From the NCBI GenBank assembly GCA_050700055.1, contig JBOHGE010000001.1, positions 186,001 through 250,000 on the forward strand: 64,000 bases of DNA, written 5' to 3'. The notes beneath the pieces were generated by a model, which worked only from the letters and a program-made list of their open reading frames with translations, ran no database searches and was not told the origin of the DNA. The position numbers and the translations under genes are program-made. This DNA is from GCA-003244245 sp050700055. GTDB lineage: Bacteria > Actinomycetota > Actinomycetes > Mycobacteriales > Pseudonocardiaceae. The stretch's first letter is position 1; each line of letters starts with the position of its first letter. This document shows positions 8,525 through 19,564 of the stretch, in pieces.

Positions 8525-9328
8525 ATGCCGGCCCAGCAGGTGCAGAGCACCGGGATCAGCATCCTCGACTCGGCCACCCAGTGCGTCGAGGCCATCGCCA
8601 GCGGGGACTGGATCGACATCGGGATCGACACGGCCGCGGTCGGCTTGGACGCCCTCAGCCTGGTGACGGACCCGGCCGGGGCGCTGCTGTCCTACGGCGT
8701 CGGGTGGCTGATCGAGCATGTCGAAGCGCTGTCCGAGCCGCTGGACTGGCTGGCCGGTAATCCCGATGCGATCTCCACGCACGCCCAGACCTGGGGCGAC
8801 GTCGGTCATGCCGTGTCCGCGGTGCGCCAGGACTACGCCTTGGCCGTGTCCGGTGACCTCACGACGTGGCAGGGCGCAGCCGCCGAGGCATACCGTGCCC
8901 GGGCCGGCGACATCAACCACCTGCTGGATGCCGCAGCCATTGCAGCTCACGGCATCCAGGTCGCCGTCACGATGGCCGGAATGATCGTCGCCGCGGTGCG
9001 CGACAAGATCCGGGAGCTGATCAGTGATCTGGTGGCCCGGCTGCTCAGCTACGCCGCCGAGCTGGCCGCCACCGCCGGACTCGCGGCGCCGCTGGTGGCC
9101 GAGCAGGCCATCAGCCTGATCGCCAAATGGGCCACCAAGATCGCCGATCTGATCACCAGGTTGCTCCGCACCATCAAGGCCCTCATCCCGCTGTTAAGCC
9201 ACCTCGACGAGATCCTCGACGCGATCAAGAAAGCCATGGACGCCCTGCCCGCGCTGGCGATCACCGCCGCCTCCTCGGCCAGGGACGGCCTCACCACAAC
9301 CCCTCATCCACCCTGGACAGATCGGTAG
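8525..9328 (+). CDS. WXG100-like ESX target protein
   Basis: 267 residues. After about 85 residues with Gly/Ala-rich hydrophobic segments (VGLDALSLVTDPAGALLSYGVGWLIEHV), a WXG100-type hairpin is visible with LTTWQGAAAEAYRAR as the turn. Further amphipathic and hydrophobic helices follow (IQVAVTMAGMIVAAV, LAATAGLAAPLVAEQAISLI). No toxin domain or catalytic motif is seen at the C-terminus, so a structural or carrier role is more likely than an effector. It is the last gene of the three-gene plus-strand set; its ATG directly follows the EspC-like stop codon. Confidence 0.8.
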   Translation: MPAQQVQSTGISILDSATQCVEAIASGDWIDIGIDTAAVGLDALSLVTDPAGALLSYGVGWLIEHVEALSEPLDWLAGNPDAISTHAQTWGDVGHAVSAVRQDYALAVSGDLTTWQGAAAEAYRARAGDINHLLDAAAIAAHGIQVAVTMAGMIVAAVRDKIRELISDLVARLLSYAAELAATAGLAAPLVAEQAISLIAKWATKIADLITRLLRTIKALIPLLSHLDEILDAIKKAMDALPALAITAASSARDGLTTTPHPPWTDR

Positions 9329-9417
9329 CCACCGTTCCATAGACTCCGTAGACGCTTCGCGCCGCCCTGAACAAGCTGCCGCCGGTCGCGACTTCGCTCT
9401 GGTGCCAAACTCGGCCC

Positions 9418-9488
9418 CACGACCACCATTAGGTTCCACTAGGCGGCCAGTGGGTATCTCACGACCACCAATAGGTTCCACTAGGCGG
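9418..9488. repeat. Pair of 29-bp direct repeats
   Basis: Two copies at 9418-9446 and 9460-9488, 42 bases apart start to start, with one mismatch (T/A). They share the cores CACGACCACCA and TAGGTTCCACTAGGCGG. They lie in the 198-base gap between the WXG-like gene and the convergent caspase gene, at the edge of the conflict island. No array of further copies is visible, so this is not a CRISPR. A recombination site, a regulatory site or a small mobile-element scar are all possible. Confidence 0.75.
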
Positions 9489-9526
9489 TCCCGCCCGACC
9501 ACTGGGCAGCGAGAATTCAGAGCGGT

Positions 9527-10823
9527 TCATGCCGCGGACTGGACCTGGAATCCGTAGCCGCCTACACCTGCGTCGACACCGGACACCGACAGCTCGTACT
9601 CACCCGACCCCAGCGTCACAGGTCCAAAATCTTGACACTGATCGTCATAGCCTCCCAGCCCGTCATCGAACAACGCGTCCTGCACCCCCACCCGACCCAG
9701 CCGCCACTGCAACGCCCTACCGACACAACCCTCGGTCACATCGAAGAACAGCCTCTCCCGATCCGCAACGGTGAGCCGGTACACGTCCACCTGGTCCGGG
9801 TTCGCGATCGTGCCCGAGCACGGCTCGACAGTTTCCGACCGGAGTGGGATCGAGCCGCCGGGCACGCAACCGGGATCGGGGCGGATCGCGAACAGCCCGA
9901 TCACTGTCGCGGCGAGCACCACCGCAGCAGCGACCGCCGCCATGCGCCGTCGTCGGCCTCGCGGGTCGGACACCGGTCTGACTGCCGGCTTCGGTGCGGG
10001 AGCAGGCGGGCGAGACACCGGCGCCAGACCCGGGTTCGCGGTCGGAGCTTCGACGGCCGCGGGCATCGCCGTCGTCGTCGGCACGTGAGAGGGTTGCACT
10101 GACCGCGAGCGTGGCCGCCGGGCGATCGCCACGTCACCCACACCGGAGAAGTGCCGCTGCGGCAGTGGACGGCGCGGGGTCAGCCCAGACAGCCGCCTCA
10201 GCATCACCGCGTAGAGCTCGTCGAGATTGACGTAGCCGTCCCCGTTCGGGTCGCTGCCACCGGTGCGGAGTGCCTCCACCAGATATGTGGTGAACAGGCT
10301 CGTGCCGTTGCGGGCGTCGGTGTCGGCAGCCAGCTCACCGCCCCGGCAACTCGCTAGCACAAACCGCCCGGTCCCGGCTAGGGCGGCCGGCAGGTCGCCG
10401 CCCTTGAACGCTCCGCTGTGGCAGCAGTCCAGCACGATCACCGTGGTCCGCGCCGCCGAGTCCGCAATCATCGAGTTGATCGCCGTGCTGCTCACCGACG
10501 TGGCCATGAGCACGTCGGTCCGGGTGTCGGAGGCGCACAGGAACAGCTGGTTGCGGTAGTCCAGCACGCCATGCCCGCTGTAGTAGAGCAGCAGCAGGTC
10601 GTCGCGGGTCGCCGAGCCGAGGAACCGCTGGATCTCGACCAGGATCTCCTGCGCACCCCGCTCCGGCAGGACGCGCACCTCCGCTGGGGCGAACAGGCCG
10701 ACTGCGGGATCGGTCAGCGCGCCGCGCAGCGCGCCCACGTCGTTGACCGGTCCTTCCAGGCCCGGCAGTGGCGTCCAGGGCGAACCTGGAGTTCCCGATC
10801 AGCAGTGCCTTATACCGCAGCAC
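9527..10823 (-). pseudogene. EACC1-associated caspase, split by an apparent frameshift
   Basis: Caspase-fold protease gene. The start GTG at 10823 gives VLRYKALLIGNSRFALDA, the first caspase strand. That frame then fails, and the frame from about 10769 continues LPGLEGPVNDVGALRGALTDP, the expected next segment, so one base is extra or two are missing near 10767-10780. The rest is intact: YSGHG with catalytic His, DCCHSG with catalytic Cys, an EF-hand-like loop DPNGDGYVNLDE, a Pro-rich linker, a transmembrane helix (VAAAVVLAATVIGLFAI) and an exported beta-rich domain resembling pre-peptidase C-terminal domains. It overlaps the upstream EACC1 gene by 14 bases. It may be a true pseudogene, a sequencing error, or a phase-variable gene. 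Confidence 0.8.
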
Positions 10824-11220
10824 TCGCGCCCTCTTCGCCCGGGTCGAGGCGGTAAGCAGCGGCGACGGCCAGCGTGCCGAGGACCTCGTTACTGATCGAC
10901 TCTCCGCTGATCCAGATGGTCTCCTCGCGGCCGTCGACGGTGTAGGTGACCTCCAGGCTGCGGGTCCGGTCACGGTGCAGCCAGGCCGTGAAGAACTGCA
11001 CCGCAGCGGTGAACACCCCCGCCGAACCCAGCGCTATGACGATCAGCTCGATCCCGCCCTTGGTGCCCGGGACCGGGATCCGCTCGCGGCGAGCCCCACC
11101 GACCTCTCGCACCAAGGCGGCGCCGAACTCACCGACCTGCTCGTGCCACCGGTCATCAGAGGGATCGAACCGGCTACTCCGTGGCGTGATCACCAACTCC
11201 AAGAAGCCTCCAATATTCAC
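10810..11220 (-). CDS. Effector-associated constant component EACC1
   Basis: 136 residues resembling the EACC1 family, described as the invariant partner in actinobacterial conflict systems with variable effectors such as caspases. Visible features: a short N-terminal beta region, RIPVPGTKGGIELIVIALGSAGVFTAAVQFFTAWLHRDR (a hydrophobic helix with flanking charges), then strands with LEVTYTVDGREETIWISGES. Its stop overlaps the start of the caspase gene by 14 bases, so the two are surely co-translated. The exact role is unknown; a sensor or adaptor at the membrane is an inference. Confidence 0.82.
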   Translation of the reverse strand: MNIGGFLELVITPRSSRFDPSDDRWHEQVGEFGAALVREVGGARRERIPVPGTKGGIELIVIALGSAGVFTAAVQFFTAWLHRDRTRSLEVTYTVDGREETIWISGESISNEVLGTLAVAAAYRLDPGEEGASAAV

Positions 11221-11397
11221 GCGATCAGGTTAACCCTAACCGGGCGTACGGTGCTGCGTTACCGATACCGGGCGACCGTGAACTCGACGTCACAGATCTG
11301 CCGACCTACCGGGGACGTCCATGACGCACCCAAATTCGGGTTCGAACATCCTGCCGCAGACGCCGAGAACGTCGCCCCGGCTCGCTATCCTGATCTA

Positions 11398-11841
11398 GTG
11401 ATCGAGGCCAGCGAGAGCGCAGCGCCGTCGACGCCCGATCTCACCGAGAGGGTGCGCCGGCTGCTCGACGGCGAGCCCGGGGTGCTCGTCGCTTACCTGT
11501 ACGGCTCGCACGCCCGCAGCCGGGTCGGGCCACTGTCCGACGTCGACGTCGCCGTGCTCCTCGACGACGACAACGAGGAACGCAGGCTGGAACTCACCGC
11601 AGCGATCACCCACGCCGTCGCACCCGCGCGCGCGGACGTCGTGGTCCTCAACGACGCGCCGCTGCCCTTGGCGTATCGCGTCCTGCGCGACGGCACTGTG
11701 CTCGTCTCACATGACGACCGGGCCCGGGTCGAGCACTGGGTCCGGACCGTCGACCGATACCTCGACATGGCACCAGCCCGTCGCGCGCTGGCGGCCGGCA
11801 CGCGGAACCGGTTGCGTGAGGGACGCTTTGGTCGACGCTGA
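11398..11841 (+). CDS. mntA: MntA-type antitoxin, minimal nucleotidyltransferase
   Basis: 147 residues from GTG 11398. The nucleotidyltransferase signature is GS at residues 36-37 followed by DVD (D48, D50) within LYGSHARSRVGPLSDVDVAVLLD. MntA proteins transfer AMP to a Tyr of the partner HepT toxin and neutralise it. The HEPN gene that overlaps its 3' end by 26 bases carries exactly that target motif. No Shine-Dalgarno precedes the GTG, and TATCCT at 11386-11391 sits 6 bases upstream, so a leaderless transcript is possible. Confidence 0.88.
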   Translation: MIEASESAAPSTPDLTERVRRLLDGEPGVLVAYLYGSHARSRVGPLSDVDVAVLLDDDNEERRLELTAAITHAVAPARADVVVLNDAPLPLAYRVLRDGTVLVSHDDRARVEHWVRTVDRYLDMAPARRALAAGTRNRLREGRFGRR

Positions 11842-12256
11842 GGTTGTCGGGCGGCGGTTGCGCGAGATCGGCCGCCGGTTGGGCGCGCTGCGCGACGTCT
11901 GCTCACACGGCGAGAGTGCCTTCCTCGCCGATCCAGCGCTGCAAGCACAGGCCGAACGGCATCTGCAGCTCGCTCTCCAGTGCGCGATCGACATCGCGCT
12001 GCACATCCTCGCCGATGACACCGACCGGACTCCCGAGGACTACGGCACGGCGTTTCGCGAGCTCGCCGCGGTCGGTGTGCTCGATCGGGATCTCGCCGAT
12101 CGGCTGCGGCTGGCGGCTGGGCTGCGCAACGTGCTCGTGCACGCCTACCTCGACGTCGACCCGACCCGAATCTGGACGCATCTGGGCCGGCTCGGTGATC
12201 TCGAGGACTTCGCGCGCACCGTCGACGGCTACCTGGAACGAGCTGAGCCAAAATAG
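11816..12256 (+). CDS. hepT: HepT-type toxin, HEPN ribonuclease
   Basis: 146 residues from GTG 11816 (VRDALVDAEVVGRR). This start is chosen because it begins just inside the mntA 3' end and matches the size of HepT proteins. The catalytic HEPN motif R-x4-H-x-Y is present as RNVLVHAY (R104, H109, Y111), in an all-helical protein. Family knowledge: HepT cleaves RNA and is silenced by AMPylation of the motif Tyr by MntA. The 26-base overlap with mntA implies coupled translation with antitoxin first. It lies next to the EACC1/caspase pair, consistent with a small defence island. Confidence 0.9.
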   Translation: MRDALVDAEVVGRRLREIGRRLGALRDVCSHGESAFLADPALQAQAERHLQLALQCAIDIALHILADDTDRTPEDYGTAFRELAAVGVLDRDLADRLRLAAGLRNVLVHAYLDVDPTRIWTHLGRLGDLEDFARTVDGYLERAEPK

Positions 12257-12295
12257 GCCAGTCGGCCCGCCGAGGGCCGCTATGACAGTGGCCGA

Positions 12296-13141
12296 TCAGC
12301 GCTTCAAGCACGGGTTCAGGCCAGTGGGTCGGGAACCCGCCCGATCAAACTCTCCGAAGTGTATACGCAGGTAGTCATCCCAGCCGGGGCTGTCGACAAA
12401 GCGCCGGATCGCTTCGCTGATCTCCATGCATTCAGTGTAGCTACCATACGGAAGTCCGACGCCATATTCCTCCTGGAGGCCGAATGTATTTCTCGGCTCC
12501 ACGTAGAGACTCGGATCGTGCTGGGCGTATCCGTAGAGCAGAAGCTGATCGGTAGACACGGCATCCACCTGGCGATCCTTCAGCCTTGCCACACAGCCAC
12601 CGACTCCGGGCTCAGTCGTGACTTGAGCTCTTCTGCTCCGCAACTCTTCCACCGACGTGCTTCCCTTCGGCGCACAAATGTTCTTGCCCGCCACGGTGTC
12701 CGGCGTGGAGAATCGCGTGTCACCCTTTCGCACCAGCACTCCTTGACGGCTGACCAGATAGGGGCCGGCCATGTCTATCACCTTGAGTCGCTCATCAGTG
12801 ATCGAGAAGGATTGAATTACCAACTGTAGCGACTTCTGCTCCAGAGCGGGAACTCTCTGGTCGACCGAGGTTGGGACCAGTTGAGGATTCCATTTCCGGC
12901 TCGAGTTGTCTCCCAACCAGCGTATGAAGTCGGCGTCGAAGCCCACTGTGCGGTTGGTTCCTGGATCGAGGAGGCTCAACCCGGGCTGATCAGTTGCACT
13001 GCCGACCGTGACCGAGCCGTGCAGGAAACTCGCAGGCACTTCGGGCTGCCACGTCCGGTTGTAGACGTACACCACGGTAGCCGTCGCCACCAAGGCTGTG
13101 ACCACGATCGCCGTCAGCGAGATTAACGCGGCCCTGCTCAT
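12296..13141 (-). CDS. Membrane-anchored solute-binding protein (SBP_bac_3, amino-acid type)
   Basis: 281 residues. The N-terminal transmembrane anchor (ISLTAIVVTALVATATVVYVYN) has no lipobox Cys, unlike normal actinobacterial ABC binding proteins. The family 3 binding fold follows: VTVGSATDQPGLSLLDPGTNRTVGFDADFIRWL, then VIQSFSITDERLKVIDMAGPY and a hinge with KNICAPKGSTSVEEL. No permease or ATPase gene is adjacent. It lies 12 bases downstream of a membrane protein gene, so a sensor or conflict-related role with that partner is as likely as transport. Confidence 0.8.
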   Translation of the reverse strand: MSRAALISLTAIVVTALVATATVVYVYNRTWQPEVPASFLHGSVTVGSATDQPGLSLLDPGTNRTVGFDADFIRWLGDNSSRKWNPQLVPTSVDQRVPALEQKSLQLVIQSFSITDERLKVIDMAGPYLVSRQGVLVRKGDTRFSTPDTVAGKNICAPKGSTSVEELRSRRAQVTTEPGVGGCVARLKDRQVDAVSTDQLLLYGYAQHDPSLYVEPRNTFGLQEEYGVGLPYGSYTECMEISEAIRRFVDSPGWDDYLRIHFGEFDRAGSRPTGLNPCLKR

Positions 13142-13153
13142 CGGCTCCCTCTC

Positions 13154-13822
13154 TCACCATGGAAAGTCATTGTACAGAACAGCGTCGACGACTTTCAGAT
13201 CGAGCGTGCAGTCTTCGGGCTCGTTGACGGTCTTCACCTGAACAGCGGCCCGTTCTGCCCCGGCCACGCTCAGCCGGAATTCTTCCATGTTGGCGACCGA
13301 CACAGTACTCCCCACTGAACCATCTACGACAGGAGCAACCTCAAGGCGAGTCGGGCCCACACAATTCCCCGTTTTACCAAGGTTGCGCAGGCGAAGTGTC
13401 ATGGCTACGAACTCCCTGCCGAGCGGCGGATCCAGGATCCTGATGATCACCTCGTTCCCGTTCGCCACATTCGGGCCGTCGACTATTTCAACCCGATCCG
13501 TCACCCGAATGTCGATTTTGTGGATGACCCCGGCATAGAAGACACCTGCACCGCCGCCGAACACGAGGACAACCGTCGAAACGATGGCGATCCGCACCCA
13601 CCAGGTAGGCTCCGGAGTTTCAGTAGGATCTTCCACGGTCTCGGAGGCCCGCGGCCGATACTTGACAGCCAGCACCGCGGAGATTATCGCCACAAACAGA
13701 CCCAGTGGTCCCGCTATCTCACTCCCCTTTCCTCCCAGGAGAATGAGGCCGATGGTCAAGACGAATCCGAACAGAACGACACTGAGGAGCCATCGGGGTT
13801 GTTGAATGATGATCTTGGTCAA
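13154..13822 (-). CDS. Membrane protein with extracytoplasmic beta domain, unknown function
   Basis: 222 residues. Three hydrophobic segments (about 12-30, 36-52 and 75-98) are followed by a beta-rich C-terminal domain of about 120 residues with two Cys (GKTGNCVGP, PEDCTLDL) that could form a disulfide outside the membrane. No family recognised. It is followed after 12 bases by the membrane-anchored solute-binding protein, probably one operon. An association with the neighbouring conflict genes is inferred only from position. Confidence 0.7.
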   Translation of the reverse strand: MTKIIIQQPRWLLSVVLFGFVLTIGLILLGGKGSEIAGPLGLFVAIISAVLAVKYRPRASETVEDPTETPEPTWWVRIAIVSTVVLVFGGGAGVFYAGVIHKIDIRVTDRVEIVDGPNVANGNEVIIRILDPPLGREFVAMTLRLRNLGKTGNCVGPTRLEVAPVVDGSVGSTVSVANMEEFRLSVAGAERAAVQVKTVNEPEDCTLDLKVVDAVLYNDFPW

Positions 13823-14193
13823 GACTCCCCCTCGACGGCGATGCCCACGACGTGGAGACCAGCGGCAGAATCACAACACGGCCGGGAGATCAGGAGCCGC
13901 TTGCGAATCTTCCACGTCACGCTGTGACCTTTCATCGACGGAATGGATCGCCGGTCCATGGTCCGTCAATCGGCGAACGTGCCCTAGTTGTGGTTCGATC
14001 GGCCCCCAGCGTACGTCATCTCAACTCAGCCGGACACGACCTGCTCAAGGAGCATTCCGAGAACACCAAGGAACTGCGGCTGCCCCCATACAAGTGCAGG
14101 GTCACCTCAAGAACACTTTCAGCAAGGCCCGCGCAGCGATCGCTGTCCAGCTGTCCTTCGCTCCCTGGCCCGCACTCGACGCCAGTCGGAACC
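13823..14193. other. Intergenic region between membrane-protein operon and mfd
   Basis: 371 bases. No supported coding frame on either strand; the plus-strand frames here have poor composition and no family resemblance. It should hold the promoter of the 13822-12296 operon and the 3' end signal of mfd. Confidence 0.5.
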
Positions 14194-17802
<3,609 letters not shown>

Positions 17803-18070
17803 GATCAACAAGACAGAGCCCTGCCCGGGACGCAACCGGCGCGCAGGGAGTCGCAACGTCCACGATACCGGCCTGCGGCGGGGACGCTCTACGTGCCCCG
17901 ACGCAGCCGCATTAAGTGCCGTATTCGACGATCTCGGTAATCAGACCGCAACATTCGTTGTATGCTGGAAGAGGTCGATCGCCCATCCACACTGCATTAT
18001 GGAATCTCTTCTGGCCGGCACCCCGGCTCAGAATCCTTGACGAATAGATGCAATGGTGAGGTGAATCGAC

Positions 18071-18727
18071 ATGACCAGCATCGTGCTCGGCGACGATCAC
18101 ACAGTCTTCGTGGAATCGCTGGCCGCGGTGCTGGTCGGATCAGGGTTCCGGATACCGGCGGTCACCCGGAGCCTGGCCGGGACGATCGATGCGGTCCGCC
18201 GGCACCGGCCCGACGTCTGCCTGCTGGGACGCCATTTCCCCGACGGGGATGGCGTGGCTGCGATCGGTCGGGTCATCGCGGCGAGCCCGGCAACCCGGGT
18301 ACTGCTGCTCACGGCCGACCGGGACACCAATGCGATGCGCCACGCCGTCCGGTTGGGGGCCGCCGGTTATGTGCGTAAAACAGCGGACGTACGCGAGCTG
18401 ATGCAGGCACTGCAGCGGATCGTCGACGGCGTGGTCACTCGGTCCGGGGCGGTCGGTGCCCGATCCGACAGCTCCGAAGCCCACCGGCTCGCTGCGCACT
18501 TGACCGCCCGCGAGCGGGAATGCCTCGCGCTGCTCGTCGAGGGCCTCGACACCCGGGCGATGACTCTACGGCTCGGTGTCTCGACCACCACGGTACGAAG
18601 CCACGTGCAGTCCCTGCTGACCAAGCTCGGGGTGCACTCACGGCTGGAGGCCGCCACCTTGGCGGTGCGCTACCACCTCGTCGACCGGACTCAGCACGGC
18701 CCAGACGGCCGCACCATGACGGGATAG
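18071..18727 (+). CDS. LuxR-family response regulator with non-canonical receiver
   Basis: 218 residues. Receiver-like domain (1-120) and C-terminal LuxR helix-turn-helix (LTARERECLALLVEGLDTRAMTLRLGVSTTTVRSHVQSLLTKLG). The acidic start GDDHT is present, but the usual phospho-acceptor Asp is replaced: LLGRHFPDGDG has Gly where D-x-x-M-P would have Asp. It is therefore probably not switched by a histidine kinase in the standard way. A GAGGTG Shine-Dalgarno precedes the ATG. It is the first gene upstream of lasso cluster 1 in the same direction and is the best candidate for its regulator. Confidence 0.88.
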   Translation: MTSIVLGDDHTVFVESLAAVLVGSGFRIPAVTRSLAGTIDAVRRHRPDVCLLGRHFPDGDGVAAIGRVIAASPATRVLLLTADRDTNAMRHAVRLGAAGYVRKTADVRELMQALQRIVDGVVTRSGAVGARSDSSEAHRLAAHLTARERECLALLVEGLDTRAMTLRLGVSTTTVRSHVQSLLTKLGVHSRLEAATLAVRYHLVDRTQHGPDGRTMTG

Positions 18728-18970
18728 CCGCTGCGGCGACGACGCCACGGACTTCAACGAGCTGCGAACCGTGATCAGCCGATCCCAGCGCGCCTCCGGC
18801 ACGGCCAAGGATCGCGCCGAGGGGTAACAAGGGCACAGCTTCGCACGACTACGTCAGGGTAGTGACAGTGCTCTCAGCGCGCCAGTGGCCGCGCTCGGCG
18901 AGGTGGTGGACATGCCCAACGGGTCGTACAGAACGGGTCCAGCAGCTGCCGCACTACGCGAGGAGGGCAC

Positions 18971-19246
18971 GTGACAGCCGCCCACCGAGCGACCGTCCGC
19001 CTCCGAGAAGGCGGCCTGTCCAGCTGCTCGGTCGGTGGTGAGCTGGTGATACTCGATCTGGACGGTTCCCAGTACCTCACCATCCGCGGTAGCGGCATCT
19101 ACCTGTTCGAGCTCCTCGGCGTCGAGCGAGACCGCGATGAGCTGGTCGCTGCGCTGACAGCGAGGTTCGAGGTCAATGAGGGCACCGCGCGCACCGATGT
19201 GGGCAGGTTTCTCGCCGACCTCGCGGAGGCCGGGCTGCTTGCCTGA
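18971..19246 (+). CDS. Lasso peptide RRE protein (B1, PqqD-like), cluster 1
   Basis: 91 residues from GTG 18971, preceded by AGGAGG at 18961-18966. PqqD-like winged-helix RiPP recognition element: three strands (GGELVILDLDGSQYLTIRGSG) then helices (IYLFELLG, DELVAALTARFEV, VGRFLADLAEAGLL). In split lasso systems this protein binds the precursor leader (YxxPxL motif) and delivers it to the B2 protease. The precursor gene starts 92 bases downstream and carries that motif. Confidence 0.9.
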   Translation: MTAAHRATVRLREGGLSSCSVGGELVILDLDGSQYLTIRGSGIYLFELLGVERDRDELVAALTARFEVNEGTARTDVGRFLADLAEAGLLA

Positions 19247-19338
19247 GCGCGACCTTAGGTGCAACGCCTCCTTTTTGTCGGGGCGATGGTCAACTAGCCT
19301 CGGTTTTAGCCCACGACACGCGAAAAGGAGAACCGCAC

Positions 19339-19506
19339 ATGCGCGAACCGTACCTGTCCCCCGAACTGACGCGGGTGGCCTCCATTGATGATCTCACGTT
19401 AGGCGCTTCCGGAGGCTTGCTAGTCGATGTATGCATCAGCGCTGGCGGCGCTCAAGTCATTATCGGCCCTACCGGGGGGTTCACCATCGCACCAGCGTGT
19501 AGCTGA
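19339..19506 (+). CDS. Lasso peptide precursor, cluster 1
   Basis: 55 residues, too short for most gene callers. AAAAGGAG (19323-19330) lies 8 bases before the ATG. The leader (1-21) has the RRE recognition motif Y5-x-x-P8-x-L10 and Thr20 at the -2 position. Predicted core (22-55) begins GASGGLLVD, which fits a 9-residue macrolactam between Gly1 and Asp9. The core is 34 residues, unusually long, with Cys at core positions 11 and 33 and a C-terminal Ser34. Codon 21, just before the predicted cleavage, is the rare Leu codon TTA. Neighbours are RRE, cyclase, B2 protease and an HPr-kinase-like kinase; C-terminal Ser phosphorylation (as for paeninodin) is inferred. Confidence 0.88.
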   Translation: MREPYLSPELTRVASIDDLTLGASGGLLVDVCISAGGAQVIIGPTGGFTIAPACS

Positions 19507-19564
19507 GTGCTCGCGCTTAGCTCTTCGCCCAGCTGCGTTGTGCCGTTGCTCTGAAAGGGAGGAC

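Noticed and set aside
9418..9488. CRISPR array
   Set aside because: Only two repeat copies, one spacer-sized gap, no cas genes and no further repeats.
17803..18070. tRNA or attachment site at the island edge next to mfd
   Set aside because: No cloverleaf, anticodon arm or CCA-like end could be made out, and no integrase gene is nearby.
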